Assembly: GCA_017387685.1 (NCBI GenBank)
Contig: JAFOEU010000010.1
Location: 103,275-167,274, forward strand
Length of the DNA stretch: 64,000 nucleotides
Origin: Clostridia bacterium
GTDB taxonomy: Bacteria; Bacillota; Clostridia; Oscillospirales; CAG-272
Reading direction: 5' to 3'
Shown here: piece by piece, positions 17,313-26,305 of the stretch
How positions within the stretch are numbered: position 1 is the first letter of the stretch
Layout: each line of letters opens with the position of its first letter
The notes under the pieces: model-generated
Told to the model about the DNA's origin: nothing
The model's database searches: none
What the model saw: the letters and a program-made list of their open reading frames with translations, nothing else
Translations under genes and position numbers: made by a program

Positions 17313-19201
17313 TGGCTGAATTCCCTAAAAACCGTCCTCAAGACATCGGAAGTAAAGAAAATATCAACTCGATGTCAGAAACGGGCGGATCCCGACGAGA
17401 AACGACCGATAGGATAGGTGTCGGCATAGATGCGAGCTTTGCGCGCGGAAGAAGAAGGCATCCAAGGTCGGACGGGCTTTTGAAGGCTCTGACAGTGTAT
17501 TTCTGCCTCGGATTTCTCCTCGTTTCCTCATTGATCGTTGCTTTTTGGCATTTTATTGAGATCAATGAAGCCGGCACCGCGGAGGCTTTTGTTGAAAAGT
17601 ATATTTCGGGAAAGGATATCGAGGCTTGGCGTCAACAGCTCAGACTCAATCTTCCCAATACTTATCCCGATTACGAGGATGCATCACGTCTTGCGTATGA
17701 CGTCCTTTCGCCCGCTCTCGAGCTTGGTGAAATTACTTATCTCCGTCGCATTTCGCCCTCTTTCGATGGATATCCCGTTTGGGAGCTCTTTTCGGACGGC
17801 GTTCATTTTGCTTCTCTTGTTATTCACGATAAGTCGGTCGGATTTTTCACTCCCGGTGAATGGGAGGCGATGCGCATTGAATTTGACTTTGCCTACTTCG
17901 ACAACGTTGAATTCCCTGAATATCGCGTAATCGTTCCCGCGGGAGCGGTTTTGAAGGTGAACGGAACAGAGATATCCCCTGATATGAAGGCGGATCTCAC
18001 GGTTGCTTACCCCGCAATCTCCCTTTTTGAGTCGGGCAGCGCCGTCGCTCCCTGCGATATCTACGTATTTGACGATATTTATTTTCTCCCCGCAGTTTCT
18101 GCTACACTTGAAGGTGAGGTTCTCGGCTTCAAGCAGAACGGCGAGCATGAATTTTTCTTCTATTATCCTGAAATCGCAACTCATTCTATCAGCGTGACTC
18201 TCCCGGTCGGCGTTGATGCATACGTAAGCGGAATCAAGCTGACAGAGGAGCTTGCAAGCCGTGAGGAGATCGACGGTGAGCTCGGACAGCTGGATGACGG
18301 CGGTACGGGCACACTCCCGCGCCTCAGCGTATGGACTGTTGATAACCTCTTTGGCGAGGTCGAGGTCGAGGCGAAGATCGATGACAATCCCGTTGCGCTC
18401 ATTTCAAGCGACGGAGGCAACTATAAATTCGACACCCCCGCAGAGTGCAAGTATACCGTAACCGTACTTGTTCCCGCAGGCGCAGAACTTTTTGTCAACG
18501 GACGTGCGATCGCGCAGAGCGAGCGTGTTCCCGGAGGCGCTACTGCTGAGGATATCGCATACGGCTTTACTGCAATAGGCAGATACGAGGTGTCTGAGCT
18601 TGGCGTGATCGAGGGAGCAGTTCCCGCTTTTGATAAATATATTCTTACGGGATACCTCGCCGAGCCGAACGTGACGGCTAAGCTCAATGGAGAAAAGCTC
18701 CCGCTTGCGGGCAAAAGTGCTTCGGGCTACGAGGTCAGATGTGATTTCGATTACAGCGTGGGCAATGTCTTTAATGGCGATCGCATAGCGGCGGCAGAGA
18801 AATTTGCCGATAGCTACCTCTCGTACATCTGCGGCGGCGGAGCTTGGAACGATCCCGCTAACGAAAAGGCGTTCAATGATAATTATAACGCTATCAAGGC
18901 GCAGATGATCGAGGGCACGGCGGGCTACGTCGGCGTTATGGAATCCTACCGCGACGTCAACCTGATGCCGAAATATGACAGCTTTATTATCGGCGATAAA
19001 AGGATCGTCGCTCCTGTTGCATACACCGAAAAGAGCCTATCCTGCCGCGTTGAGTTCATTGTAACGCGCACGCGAACCGTCGACGGCGCAGAGCAGACAG
19101 ACACTCTCACGGGAAGCATCAGCGTTCTCCAGGTGCTTTATAAGGGCGAATGGAGAGTTTGGAGCTTTGTGTATTCTCCTGCGGAGAATAGTGGTCAGTG
19201 A
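17312..19201 (+). CDS. Large membrane-anchored extracytoplasmic protein with repeated PAGA-x-VNG modules
   Basis: 629 residues. The ATG at 17312 shares bases with the upstream stop and has AGGGAGG 9 nt before it. A 60-residue basic cytoplasmic tail precedes one membrane helix (about 64-85). Outside, three similar beta modules start with VIVPAGAVLKVNG (about 207), VTLPVGVDAYVSG (about 293) and VLVPAGAELFVNG (about 388). The last 120 residues (AAAEKFADSYLSY ... VLYKGEWRVWSFVY) look like an NTF2-type domain. The layout, tail-helix-repeat modules-NTF2, resembles TcaA-like envelope sensors, but no firm family can be named. Confidence 0.65.
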   Translation: MAEFPKNRPQDIGSKENINSMSETGGSRRETTDRIGVGIDASFARGRRRHPRSDGLLKALTVYFCLGFLLVSSLIVAFWHFIEINEAGTAEAFVEKYISGKDIEAWRQQLRLNLPNTYPDYEDASRLAYDVLSPALELGEITYLRRISPSFDGYPVWELFSDGVHFASLVIHDKSVGFFTPGEWEAMRIEFDFAYFDNVEFPEYRVIVPAGAVLKVNGTEISPDMKADLTVAYPAISLFESGSAVAPCDIYVFDDIYFLPAVSATLEGEVLGFKQNGEHEFFFYYPEIATHSISVTLPVGVDAYVSGIKLTEELASREEIDGELGQLDDGGTGTLPRLSVWTVDNLFGEVEVEAKIDDNPVALISSDGGNYKFDTPAECKYTVTVLVPAGAELFVNGRAIAQSERVPGGATAEDIAYGFTAIGRYEVSELGVIEGAVPAFDKYILTGYLAEPNVTAKLNGEKLPLAGKSASGYEVRCDFDYSVGNVFNGDRIAAAEKFADSYLSYICGGGAWNDPANEKAFNDNYNAIKAQMIEGTAGYVGVMESYRDVNLMPKYDSFIIGDKRIVAPVAYTEKSLSCRVEFIVTRTRTVDGAEQTDTLTGSISVLQVLYKGEWRVWSFVYSPAENSGQ

Positions 19202-19262
19202 TCAGAAAGATGCGTTTGTTTGATTTAACTAAAATTAAATAATCAAATTTGTGCAATAATAC

Positions 19263-19304
19263 AAAAAGCAAGTCAAGGATAAAATTTTCTTGACTTGCTT
19301 TTTT
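19263..19304 (+). terminator. Rho-independent terminator
   Basis: Stem AAAAAGCAAGTCAAG with its complement CTTGACTTGCTTTTTT around an AT-rich loop. The right arm also contains the -35 of the next promoter. Confidence 0.85.
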
Positions 19305-19318
19305 GTTTATGGTAAAAT
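19290..19318 (+). promoter_or_regulatory. Sigma-A promoter overlapping the terminator hairpin
   Basis: TTGACT (inside the terminator's right arm), 17-bp spacer, TAAAAT with TGG before it. A second TATAAT at 19461-19466, closer to the gene, lacks a clear -35. The 297-bp gap 19202-19498 contains nothing else recognised. Confidence 0.55.
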
Positions 19319-19498
19319 AAAATCAGAGAAATATTTTGAAAATATGTGACAAAATCGACTTGCTTTGCGACTGTATAAGTGAAGGAGTACTAAAAAAATT
19401 TAAATTATCCCAAAAACCTTACTATTTATCCCTGATTTCGTTTCGGGGCGAAAAATATGATATAATAAATAAAGACAACAGAAAAGGAGAAAATGTCT

Positions 19499-20902
19499 AT
19501 GAAAAAATTAATGTCAACCATCCTCGTCTTCGCCTTTATTTTGGCTGCATTGAGTGCACTTGCGCCGAGTATTTCAGCAAAGAGCGCAACGATCAGCGAG
19601 AGCGAAGCAAGAGAATTGGTGGTACAAGCCTCGGATTTCTTTTATGACACCAGAGTAGAAGGATATAACGAAGATTTTGTGGATCGTAAATCGGAAGACC
19701 GCCGCAAGGTGCATTATCCCGAATATGACCTTAACGTGACGTATCTGCCGGTCTATGAAACCAAACTCCCCGGCGGATCATATTCCGCAATGTGTGAGCT
19801 CGCAAAGACGATCTATGCGGGTGACGCGGCGTCCGATTCCTATAGTCTTGGTATGTACTATATATTTGACGGAAATGATCAAAATGTAATAAAATACCCG
19901 AATTTTTACATTGATGATAGAGGAAATGTTTTTGCAAATCACTTCCTTGAGTATGGGTATATCAGCGTGAGGGAGGATACTGTAAATTTGGTTTCGAATA
20001 TTCGCGGTGATTCGTCGGAAGCGAGCGCGATAATTGCGATCCGTTCCTATTGGGCAGACGGTCCGAGACCGTATTACCATTACCCTGTTGAGTGCAAGTT
20101 CGTAAATACCGATGACGGCTGGAGAATTGCCGAATCCGAATTCAGTATTCTTTTTGCGACAAATAAAGATTATCTTGATGCTTACAGAGAAGCTAATCCC
20201 GAAAAAGTTAACCCCGATGCTTTGAAGTTTACGGCTGCCGAGGCGAAGTATCTTGTTGACCTAACGGTGACGGATTGTTTAATTGACTATTATGTCGGTT
20301 ACTATGAAAGATATCTTGAATACGTGCAGCGCAAAAAACTCGAAGTAAATGAAATAGTCAAAGAAGTAACCAATCCCGATGGTTCAAAGAGTGCCGTGAA
20401 GTATGTGGAGGATATCGAGTATATCGGGACAGATGGTTATGCGGGGATTTTTTTAACAGAAGAAGCTTCAGAATCCTTTATGAAAAAAGTGTATTACAAC
20501 AATGATTTCGATAATTTTATAACTGAGGGAAATACACAATATATGGCGTATCTCGACGGTGCCGACGATCTTTCGTTTGTATATGATCCGAATGAGGTTG
20601 TCGTTGAAGTTATTGAATCCACCGATAAAGAGGCAACCGCGCGGGTATATTGCGGCTTGAAAAGGGATGGCAAGGTTATCCCGATATACATTGAATGCAA
20701 ATTTGAAAAAGAATATTCACGGTGGTATATTGCGGAATCCGATTTCGTCGATATGCTCACCTCGGCTGACGGATTTGAATACACCGTCGGCGAAGCCCCC
20801 GCCACCGGCGACCGCGCATTCGACACCCTCACCCTCTGCCTCGGCGGTATGGCGATCGTGATGTCCGCGCTCTGCATTGTTCGCAGAAGAAGAGAATTTT
20901 AA
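19499..20902 (+). CDS. Secreted two-repeat protein with sortase-like C-terminal anchor (paralogue 1)
   Basis: 467 residues, unknown family. ATG at 19499 is preferred over the one at 19493 because AGGAG then has a 9-nt spacing. Signal peptide (MKKLMSTILVF ... PSISA) is followed by two related halves, each with a helical start (SESEARELV at about 31; TAAEAKYLVD at about 242) and an end of the form ECKF ... WRIAESEF or ECKF ... WYIAESDF. The tail EAPATGD, hydrophobic stretch and RRRREF is the three-part layout of a cell-wall sorting signal with PATGD in place of LPxTG. A close paralogue follows directly, so both arose by gene duplication. Confidence 0.75.
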   Translation: MKKLMSTILVFAFILAALSALAPSISAKSATISESEARELVVQASDFFYDTRVEGYNEDFVDRKSEDRRKVHYPEYDLNVTYLPVYETKLPGGSYSAMCELAKTIYAGDAASDSYSLGMYYIFDGNDQNVIKYPNFYIDDRGNVFANHFLEYGYISVREDTVNLVSNIRGDSSEASAIIAIRSYWADGPRPYYHYPVECKFVNTDDGWRIAESEFSILFATNKDYLDAYREANPEKVNPDALKFTAAEAKYLVDLTVTDCLIDYYVGYYERYLEYVQRKKLEVNEIVKEVTNPDGSKSAVKYVEDIEYIGTDGYAGIFLTEEASESFMKKVYYNNDFDNFITEGNTQYMAYLDGADDLSFVYDPNEVVVEVIESTDKEATARVYCGLKRDGKVIPIYIECKFEKEYSRWYIAESDFVDMLTSADGFEYTVGEAPATGDRAFDTLTLCLGGMAIVMSALCIVRRRREF

Positions 20903-20936
20903 TCAAAACTTACCACAAAGAAAGGACGGTAAAACA

Positions 20937-22403
20937 ATGAAAAAGCTTTTATCGATCATTTTAGTCCTCACCTTCTGCCTTGCCGCCTTTTCGGTACTTG
21001 CGCCGAGCGTTTCGGCGGCTGATGCAACGATCAGCGAGAGCGAAGCGAAAGAGTTGATAGCGAAGGCGTATAAGTTTTACAGTGATGCCATAGTTGACAG
21101 TTGGATAGATAACGATAATCTCGTTGACCATCAGTCCGATGATACGCGTAAGATCTATAATTCGGAGCTTGACAGAACTTTATATTATTATCCCGTATAC
21201 GAATCAAAGCTTCCGGGAGGCTCGTATTCCGCGATGCTCGAGGTTGTTAAAGAGATATATACCGATGCTCTTGTCTTTGGCGACCACCAAATTTCGTCAC
21301 ATATGTGGCGTCAGGATTCCGACGGTTCATACTTGAACGATTATATATATGTACCTATATACCACGTTGCCGAAAACGGCAAGGTTTACGGTCAAGATCA
21401 CAAAGAATATGCGGATTACAGCGTTTACATTTCGGGAACAAATGCCGATTATTACAATGGCTCATTCGACGGAGAGATACACCTTAAAATAACGTCGGGT
21501 GACTCAAAAAGCGCAACCGCGTTTATTATCATGGGTTTTTATCACGGTGACAGTGCACGTTCACAGTATCACGGAACTGTTGAATGTAAATTTGAAAATA
21601 CAGCAGACGGATGGCGGATCGCGGAATCAGAATTCAGCGTTTTGATGGCGTCATCCTCGCTTGGACTTTCGATCTACCGACAGGTTAACCCCGAAGCAAC
21701 CGACCAGGACGTTTACAAGCTTACCGATTTCGAAGCAAAGTATATTGTTGATGGTTATATATTCGATTACATATTGGAAAGGTATTGCAATTATTATCAG
21801 AATTACGTTGATTATGCCAAGAGAGCACAAAAAGAAGTTAATGAAATCGTAAAAGAGATCGCAGCTTCCGATGGTTCCAAACACACGATGAGGTACGTGG
21901 AATATCTGCCGCGGATTTATTTCCTCGATGACGCATGGGAATATTATCTGGATATTGATTTCGTCAAAGAACACGTGCTGAAAGCATATCGGGACAATGA
22001 ATTCGATATGTTTATAACCGAAGGCAGTACAGAGTATATAGCTGTGCTTGATGCGGATGATCTTTTGTTTGTGTATGACCGCAACGAAGCAGTCGTAGAG
22101 GTTATCGAATCTACCGATACAGAAGCCACCGCGCGCGTATACTGCGGTTTGAAAAAGGACGGGGCGGTGATTCCGATATATGTTGAATGCAAATTTGAAA
22201 GATTCAACACTCTTATCCAATGGCATCTTGCCGATTCCGCGTTCGTCGATATGGTAACCTCGGCTGAAGGATTTGAATATACCGTAGGCGAAGCGCCTGC
22301 AACGGGTGATAACGCTTTTGACACCATCGCCCTCTACCTCAGCGGTATGGCGATCGTTATTTCCGTGGTTTGCTTTGCGCGACGTAGGAGAATAGAAGAA
22401 TAA
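20937..22403 (+). CDS. Secreted two-repeat protein with sortase-like C-terminal anchor (paralogue 2)
   Basis: 488 residues, clearly homologous to its upstream neighbour over the whole length: same signal peptide, ATISESEAKEL start, LPGGSYSAM motif, two repeats, and tail EAPATGDNAFDT with membrane stretch and RRR. It is longer by about 20 residues, mainly in the first repeat. ATG at 20937 has AAAGGACGG upstream. The 34-bp gap suggests co-transcription. A role in wall attachment or surface binding is inferred from the tail; no enzymatic motif is seen. Confidence 0.75.
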   Translation: MKKLLSIILVLTFCLAAFSVLAPSVSAADATISESEAKELIAKAYKFYSDAIVDSWIDNDNLVDHQSDDTRKIYNSELDRTLYYYPVYESKLPGGSYSAMLEVVKEIYTDALVFGDHQISSHMWRQDSDGSYLNDYIYVPIYHVAENGKVYGQDHKEYADYSVYISGTNADYYNGSFDGEIHLKITSGDSKSATAFIIMGFYHGDSARSQYHGTVECKFENTADGWRIAESEFSVLMASSSLGLSIYRQVNPEATDQDVYKLTDFEAKYIVDGYIFDYILERYCNYYQNYVDYAKRAQKEVNEIVKEIAASDGSKHTMRYVEYLPRIYFLDDAWEYYLDIDFVKEHVLKAYRDNEFDMFITEGSTEYIAVLDADDLLFVYDRNEAVVEVIESTDTEATARVYCGLKKDGAVIPIYVECKFERFNTLIQWHLADSAFVDMVTSAEGFEYTVGEAPATGDNAFDTIALYLSGMAIVISVVCFARRRRIEE

Positions 22404-22409
22404 ATATAC

Positions 22410-22438
22410 AAAAATCAAGCCGCGAGGCTTGATTTTTG
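22410..22438 (+). terminator. Rho-independent terminator
   Basis: 12-bp stem AAAAATCAAGCC with its complement, loop GCGA, ending in five T. Confidence 0.9.
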
Positions 22439-22468
22439 CTTTATATGAAACTTTTTGTTGGTAATGAC

Positions 22469-22497
22469 TTGCAAATTTGATAAATTTGTTGTATAAT
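22469..22497 (+). promoter_or_regulatory. Sigma-A promoter for the oxidoreductase/HAD pair
   Basis: TTGCAA, 17-bp spacer, TATAAT, 56 bp before the ATG at 22553. Confidence 0.75.
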
Positions 22498-22552
22498 GTT
22501 ATATGTATGAGCAGATTTATCTGCAATCTATTCTAAATTGTGAGGCAAAACT

Positions 22553-23626
22553 ATGAGCGAAGTTAAAAACGTACAGAAAACAGGCTGCGCCGTCATCGGC
22601 TACGGCGGAATGGGCGGCTGGCACACCAGATATATTCTTGAAAGTGACGTAGCGTACCTTTGCGGTATCTACGACATCAATCCCGTTAAGGTCGAGCTTG
22701 CAAAGACCAACGGCATCCGCGCGTATGAGTCCCTCGAGGAGCTTCTTGCGGACGACGAGATCAAGTTCGTTACCATCGCGACTCCCAACGAGGTTCACGC
22801 CGAGATAGCCATCAAGGCTCTCCGCGCGGGCAAGCACGTTATCACAGAGAAGCCCGTTGTTCTCAACTCGAAGGAGCTTGAGGAGGTCATCGCCGTTGCA
22901 AATGAGTGCGGCAGACTCTTCACCGTTCACCAGAACCGCCGTTGGGACATCGACTTCCGTATGATGCGCGAGACATATCTTTCGGGCAAGCTCGGCAAGG
23001 TATTCTCCTGCGAGTCCAGAATCCACGGCTCCCGCGGCGTTCCCGGCGACTGGAGAGGCAAGCCCGAGCACGGTGGAGGAATGATCTACGACTGGGGTGT
23101 TCACCTCATCGACCAGATGCTTCTCATCTTCGAGGACAAGAAGATCAAGCAGGTGCGTTGCCTCTGCGAACATATCACCAACAAGGAAGTTGACGACGGC
23201 TTCAAGCTCGACATCATCTTTGAGGATGACACCGTTGGTCACATCGAGGTTGGTACTCACCACTTTATCTCTCTCCCCAGATTCTATATGACGGGTACCG
23301 CAGGCGCGGCTATCATCAACGATTGGCGCGACCGCACCAAGGTCATCTCCTGCAAGACCGTCGAGGAGGGCGAGGTCAAGCCCGTCGTTACCGCCGCAGG
23401 TATGACCAAGACCATGGCTCCCCGCTCCGAGGACAGCCTTGAGGAATCCTACATCGAGCGTATGGACTCCGACGTTCACGATTATTACCGCAACTTCACC
23501 GCTGCAATCCGCGGCGAGGCAGAGCAGATCGTTAAGCACAACCAGATGCGCCGCGTTCTCCGCGTGATCGAGGCAGCCTTTGAGTCGGATAAGCTCGGCA
23601 AGACCGTTGATTTTGAGGAAGTATAA
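22553..23626 (+). CDS. Gfo/Idh/MocA family oxidoreductase
   Basis: 357 residues. Rossmann loop GYGGMGGWH near residue 16-24, EKP motif HVITEKPVVL near 100-109, and the C-terminal catalytic stretch GGGMIYDWGVHLID near 175-188 with the Asp and His that line the active site. Substrate unknown; sugars or cyclitols in this family are common. Codons are strongly biased, suggesting good expression. Its stop overlaps the start of the HAD gene by one base, so the two products probably act in the same pathway. Confidence 0.93.
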   Translation: MSEVKNVQKTGCAVIGYGGMGGWHTRYILESDVAYLCGIYDINPVKVELAKTNGIRAYESLEELLADDEIKFVTIATPNEVHAEIAIKALRAGKHVITEKPVVLNSKELEEVIAVANECGRLFTVHQNRRWDIDFRMMRETYLSGKLGKVFSCESRIHGSRGVPGDWRGKPEHGGGMIYDWGVHLIDQMLLIFEDKKIKQVRCLCEHITNKEVDDGFKLDIIFEDDTVGHIEVGTHHFISLPRFYMTGTAGAAIINDWRDRTKVISCKTVEEGEVKPVVTAAGMTKTMAPRSEDSLEESYIERMDSDVHDYYRNFTAAIRGEAEQIVKHNQMRRVLRVIEAAFESDKLGKTVDFEEV

Positions 23627-24252
23627 TGACATATCTTTTCGATTTTGACGGCACTCTCGTCGATTCGATGCCGACTTATGCCTCGCAGATGCTCCGCATC
23701 CTCGAGGAAACCGGCACGCCCTATCCCGATGACGTAATCAAGATCATCACCCCCCTCGGTTATATCGGCACGGCAAAGTATTATCTCGAGCTCGGCATGC
23801 CGCTGAGCTTTGAGGAGATCACCGACCGAATGGGCAGATATATGTACGAGCAGTACGCGAGCAATATCCCCGCGAAGGATACCGTCCGCGAAACGCTCCT
23901 CGCGCTTCGTGCGCGCGGCGATAAGCTCAACGTGCTGACCGCAAGCCCGCATCTGACGCTCGATCCCTGCCTTAAGCGACTCGGACTTTACGATCTTTTC
24001 GATAACGTGTGGTCGTGTAACGACTTCGATATGACGAAAGCCGACCCGCAGATCTACGTTGAAGCCGCAAAGCGCCTCGGCGAGCGAGTCGAGGACGTAA
24101 CCTTCCTCGACGATAACCTCGGCGCGTGCCGCACCGCCAAGGTAGCCGGCATGAAGGTCTACGGAGTCTATGACGATTCCTCTGCTGAATACACCAAAGA
24201 AATGAGCACCGAATTTGACGGCTACGTCGTCAAATTCAGCGAACTGCTTTAA
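23626..24252 (+). CDS. HAD-superfamily phosphatase
   Basis: 208 residues. Motif I DFDGTLVDS (residues 5-13) supplies both Asp; motif II is LTAS (about 104-107); motif III/IV are K at about 145 and FLDDNLGACR near 162-171. A helical cap occupies about 15-80, as in the beta-phosphoglucomutase/phosphoglycolate phosphatase group. It probably removes phosphate from a sugar phosphate. It is translationally coupled to the oxidoreductase upstream and followed by the multi-hairpin element. Confidence 0.9.
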   Translation: MTYLFDFDGTLVDSMPTYASQMLRILEETGTPYPDDVIKIITPLGYIGTAKYYLELGMPLSFEEITDRMGRYMYEQYASNIPAKDTVRETLLALRARGDKLNVLTASPHLTLDPCLKRLGLYDLFDNVWSCNDFDMTKADPQIYVEAAKRLGERVEDVTFLDDNLGACRTAKVAGMKVYGVYDDSSAEYTKEMSTEFDGYVVKFSELL

Positions 24253-24260
24253 TAGCGGAT

Positions 24261-24617
24261 AGTTTTGATCAAACTTTTTCAAAAGTTTGCGGATTCTTAA
24301 GGCAGCGCCTTAAGTCGCCCTCCGCAGAGGGCGAAACAACTTTTGCGCTTCGAGCAGACGGCGCCCCGCCGGCTGTTCGGAATAAAACGAGCCTCACCGA
24401 TAAGGTGGGGCTCGTTTTATTCAATTGATAGTTTATCAAATAATAAGAATGACCAAAGAGAGCCTTTCCTAAATTCGGAAAGGCTCTCTTTGGTCCGAAA
24501 CGGAGAAGCAAAGCTTCCCCGTTTCTAAAGCGGTATTTGGCGAGAGCTGAAGCTCTCGCATTAGTTCGAGGCTCTGCCTCGAGCTCCGCAAACTTTTGAA
24601 AAAGTTTGATCAAAACT
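24261..24617. mobile_element. 357-bp multi-hairpin element with perfect 33-bp terminal inverted repeats
   Basis: The ends 24261-24293 and 24585-24617 are exact reverse complements over 33 bp (AGTTTTGATCAAACTTTTTC at the left edge). Between them lie successive palindromes: 24296-24314, 24316-24333, 24354-24375, 24381-24421, 24451-24495 (19-bp perfect stem), 24497-24525, 24541-24558 and 24567-24581. There is no ORF. It fills the whole 375-bp gap between convergent genes. It may be a non-autonomous mobile repeat or an exported structured transcript. Confidence 0.8.
24381..24421. terminator. Strong hairpin within the repeat element, likely bidirectional terminator
   Basis: AATAAAACGAGCC and its complement around CTCACCGATAAGGTGG; the arm ends in TTTTATT on both strands, suited to end the convergent HAD and MBL genes. 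Confidence 0.7.
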
Positions 24618-24627
24618 TTTGGTCTTG

Positions 24628-25374
24628 TTAAATTTCGAGCGTGTCGCCGTCGTTCGGATGGAGGATCTCGAAGGGATATTTGCCCGATTTTGCGAGTTCC
24701 TCGATATCTCCGAATTTGCGCTCGGAGGCGTGGGTGAATGCGAAACGCTTTGTCTTTACGCGGTCGAGATAGGGAATAAGCTCGGGGATGCCGAAGTGTG
24801 CGAGCTCGCAGACGATGAGATCGTATTCACGTTCGAATGCAACCTTCGGGAAATCGTCCTTTGCAAGCTTCTGCGACATATCGCCCGTGAAAAGGATGCG
24901 CTTGCCCTCAAGCTCGATATCCATTGCCGCGCTGAGGTGGTACTCGTTTATGTGCTTGGTCGGGATATAGGAAAGCTTGATGTTATCGTCTTCGAATTTT
25001 GTTTCTGCCGTTGCAAGGTGCAGACGAATACGGTCTTCGGGAAATTTCGCTCCGGGGGATACTGCATTCAGAACTGCATGGATGGCGTCAATAACAGCCT
25101 GCGAGGTCAGATAAGCATCGTAATTCGAGTTCTTCCAATACCACTGTGAAAGATCAATGAAGTGGAAGATGCCGTTTATATGGTCGCCGTGGCAATGAGT
25201 GGTGAAGATCGCGCGGACATCCTCATACTTAATTCCCGCGCGCAAGACCTCGTCATAGATCGGAGCACCCGCGTCGATAATGTACGCGGAGCCGTTTGTC
25301 TGAAGCAAAGTCGAGGAGCAATGTCTTTCCGCCGACGGTACGCCGTGGGATGTGCCCATAAATGTGATTTTCAT
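24628..25374 (-). CDS. MBL-fold metallo-hydrolase
   Basis: 248 residues. Motif THCHGDH at about 59-65 gives the zinc-binding HxHxDH pattern; GTSHGVPSAERHCSS at the N terminus is like the RNase Z/PhnP branch of the fold; FTGDMSQ near 149 supplies the later Asp and THAS near 222 a late His. Probably a phosphodiesterase or other small hydrolase; RNase Z itself is not claimed because the long exosite arm is absent. AGGAG precedes the ATG. It stands alone, convergent with the HAD gene. Confidence 0.88.
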   Translation of the reverse strand: MKITFMGTSHGVPSAERHCSSTLLQTNGSAYIIDAGAPIYDEVLRAGIKYEDVRAIFTTHCHGDHINGIFHFIDLSQWYWKNSNYDAYLTSQAVIDAIHAVLNAVSPGAKFPEDRIRLHLATAETKFEDDNIKLSYIPTKHINEYHLSAAMDIELEGKRILFTGDMSQKLAKDDFPKVAFEREYDLIVCELAHFGIPELIPYLDRVKTKRFAFTHASERKFGDIEELAKSGKYPFEILHPNDGDTLEI

Positions 25375-25391
25375 AGTAATTCTCCTATAAA

Positions 25392-25420
25392 AAGGGCTTC
25401 CGTAAAATTCGGAAGCCCTT
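25392..25420 (-). terminator. Rho-independent terminator, minus strand
   Basis: 11-bp stem AAGGGCTTCCG with complement; on the minus strand it is followed by TTTTTA. It ends the three-gene sugar operon whose last gene stops at 25425. Confidence 0.85.
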
Positions 25421-25424
25421 GGTT

Positions 25425-26303
25425 TTATTCGGTAGTCACTCCGAAGGATTTGAGATTTTCGATGCCGAGCTTGATGCCCTCGATGCAGTCATTCGGACCC
25501 TCGTACTCAATCGAAACGTAACCGTCGTATCCTGCGCTCTTGAGGATCGCAAGGCAACGCTTGATGGGCATATTGCCCTCGCCGACGGAACAGCCGACGA
25601 GACGGCGGCATCCGCGGGTCTTGTATCCCGAGGGGAAATCCTCCTCGAATTCGTGAACGAGCCAATCCTTTGCGTGAACGTGGAATGCGTAAGGTGCGAG
25701 GATCGAAACCGCGTGCGCGCTGTCCTCGTCAACGCAAGCAAAGTTGCCCATATCAATAAGCAGACCGTAGTTTTCGTGACCGACCGCATTGAAAAGCTTC
25801 TCAACGCGGTAGCTGTCCTGCGCGATCTGTCCGTGGTTTTCGGAGCAGGTCTTGATGCCGAGAGTTGCGGCATATTCGGTGACCTTGCGTGCGTTTGCCG
25901 CGATGGTGGGGAGCATCAGTTCAAAGGAGCGTGCATCCGCCTCCTTACCGTAAGTCCAGCAAACGTCGTGGCGCATTACCTTTGCGCCGAGAATAGCGGC
26001 AACGTCGAGCTGATCGCAAAGACGCTTGATCTCACGTTCGGCGTCCTCGCCCTTCTTGAAGAGATTTGCACCGATGGTGTAGGCGTTGATATCCATACCG
26101 TACTTGTCAGCCTCGGCACGGATGAGCTTTGCGTATTCCTTCTGCTCGTCAAGGGTGGGAGCTTTTCCGAACTCGGGGCACATATCAATGAATTCGATCG
26201 CGCGCAGACCGAGATCGTAAGCTGCACGGACGGCATCAAGCTGCGAGAGCTTGCCCGCCTTTATATACTGTTGAAAAGAATAGGAACTGACCGAAATCTT
26301 CAT
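25425..26303 (-). CDS. Sugar phosphate isomerase/epimerase (xylose-isomerase-like TIM barrel)
   Basis: 292 residues, AP-endonuclease-2/xylose-isomerase-like barrel. Metal-ligand regions are visible: ETxSENHG-type KTCSENHGQIAQD near 150, IDMGNF near 187, HVHAKDW near 213 and VSIEYEGPND near 265. Members isomerise or epimerise sugars, keto-sugars or inosose. The start ATG at 26303 lies two bases after the stop of the upstream paralogue, so the two are coupled. Together with the Gfo/Idh/MocA gene they look like a small catabolic set for an oxidised sugar or cyclitol; the substrate is unknown. Confidence 0.88.
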   Translation of the reverse strand: MKISVSSYSFQQYIKAGKLSQLDAVRAAYDLGLRAIEFIDMCPEFGKAPTLDEQKEYAKLIRAEADKYGMDINAYTIGANLFKKGEDAEREIKRLCDQLDVAAILGAKVMRHDVCWTYGKEADARSFELMLPTIAANARKVTEYAATLGIKTCSENHGQIAQDSYRVEKLFNAVGHENYGLLIDMGNFACVDEDSAHAVSILAPYAFHVHAKDWLVHEFEEDFPSGYKTRGCRRLVGCSVGEGNMPIKRCLAILKSAGYDGYVSIEYEGPNDCIEGIKLGIENLKSFGVTTE

Positions 26304-26305
26304 TA

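Noticed and set aside
24261-24617. Insertion sequence
   Set aside because: No transposase frame; length and hairpins suit a non-autonomous element only.
24628-25374. RNase Z
   Set aside because: Metal motif fits the MBL fold, but the exosite arm is missing and the protein is short.
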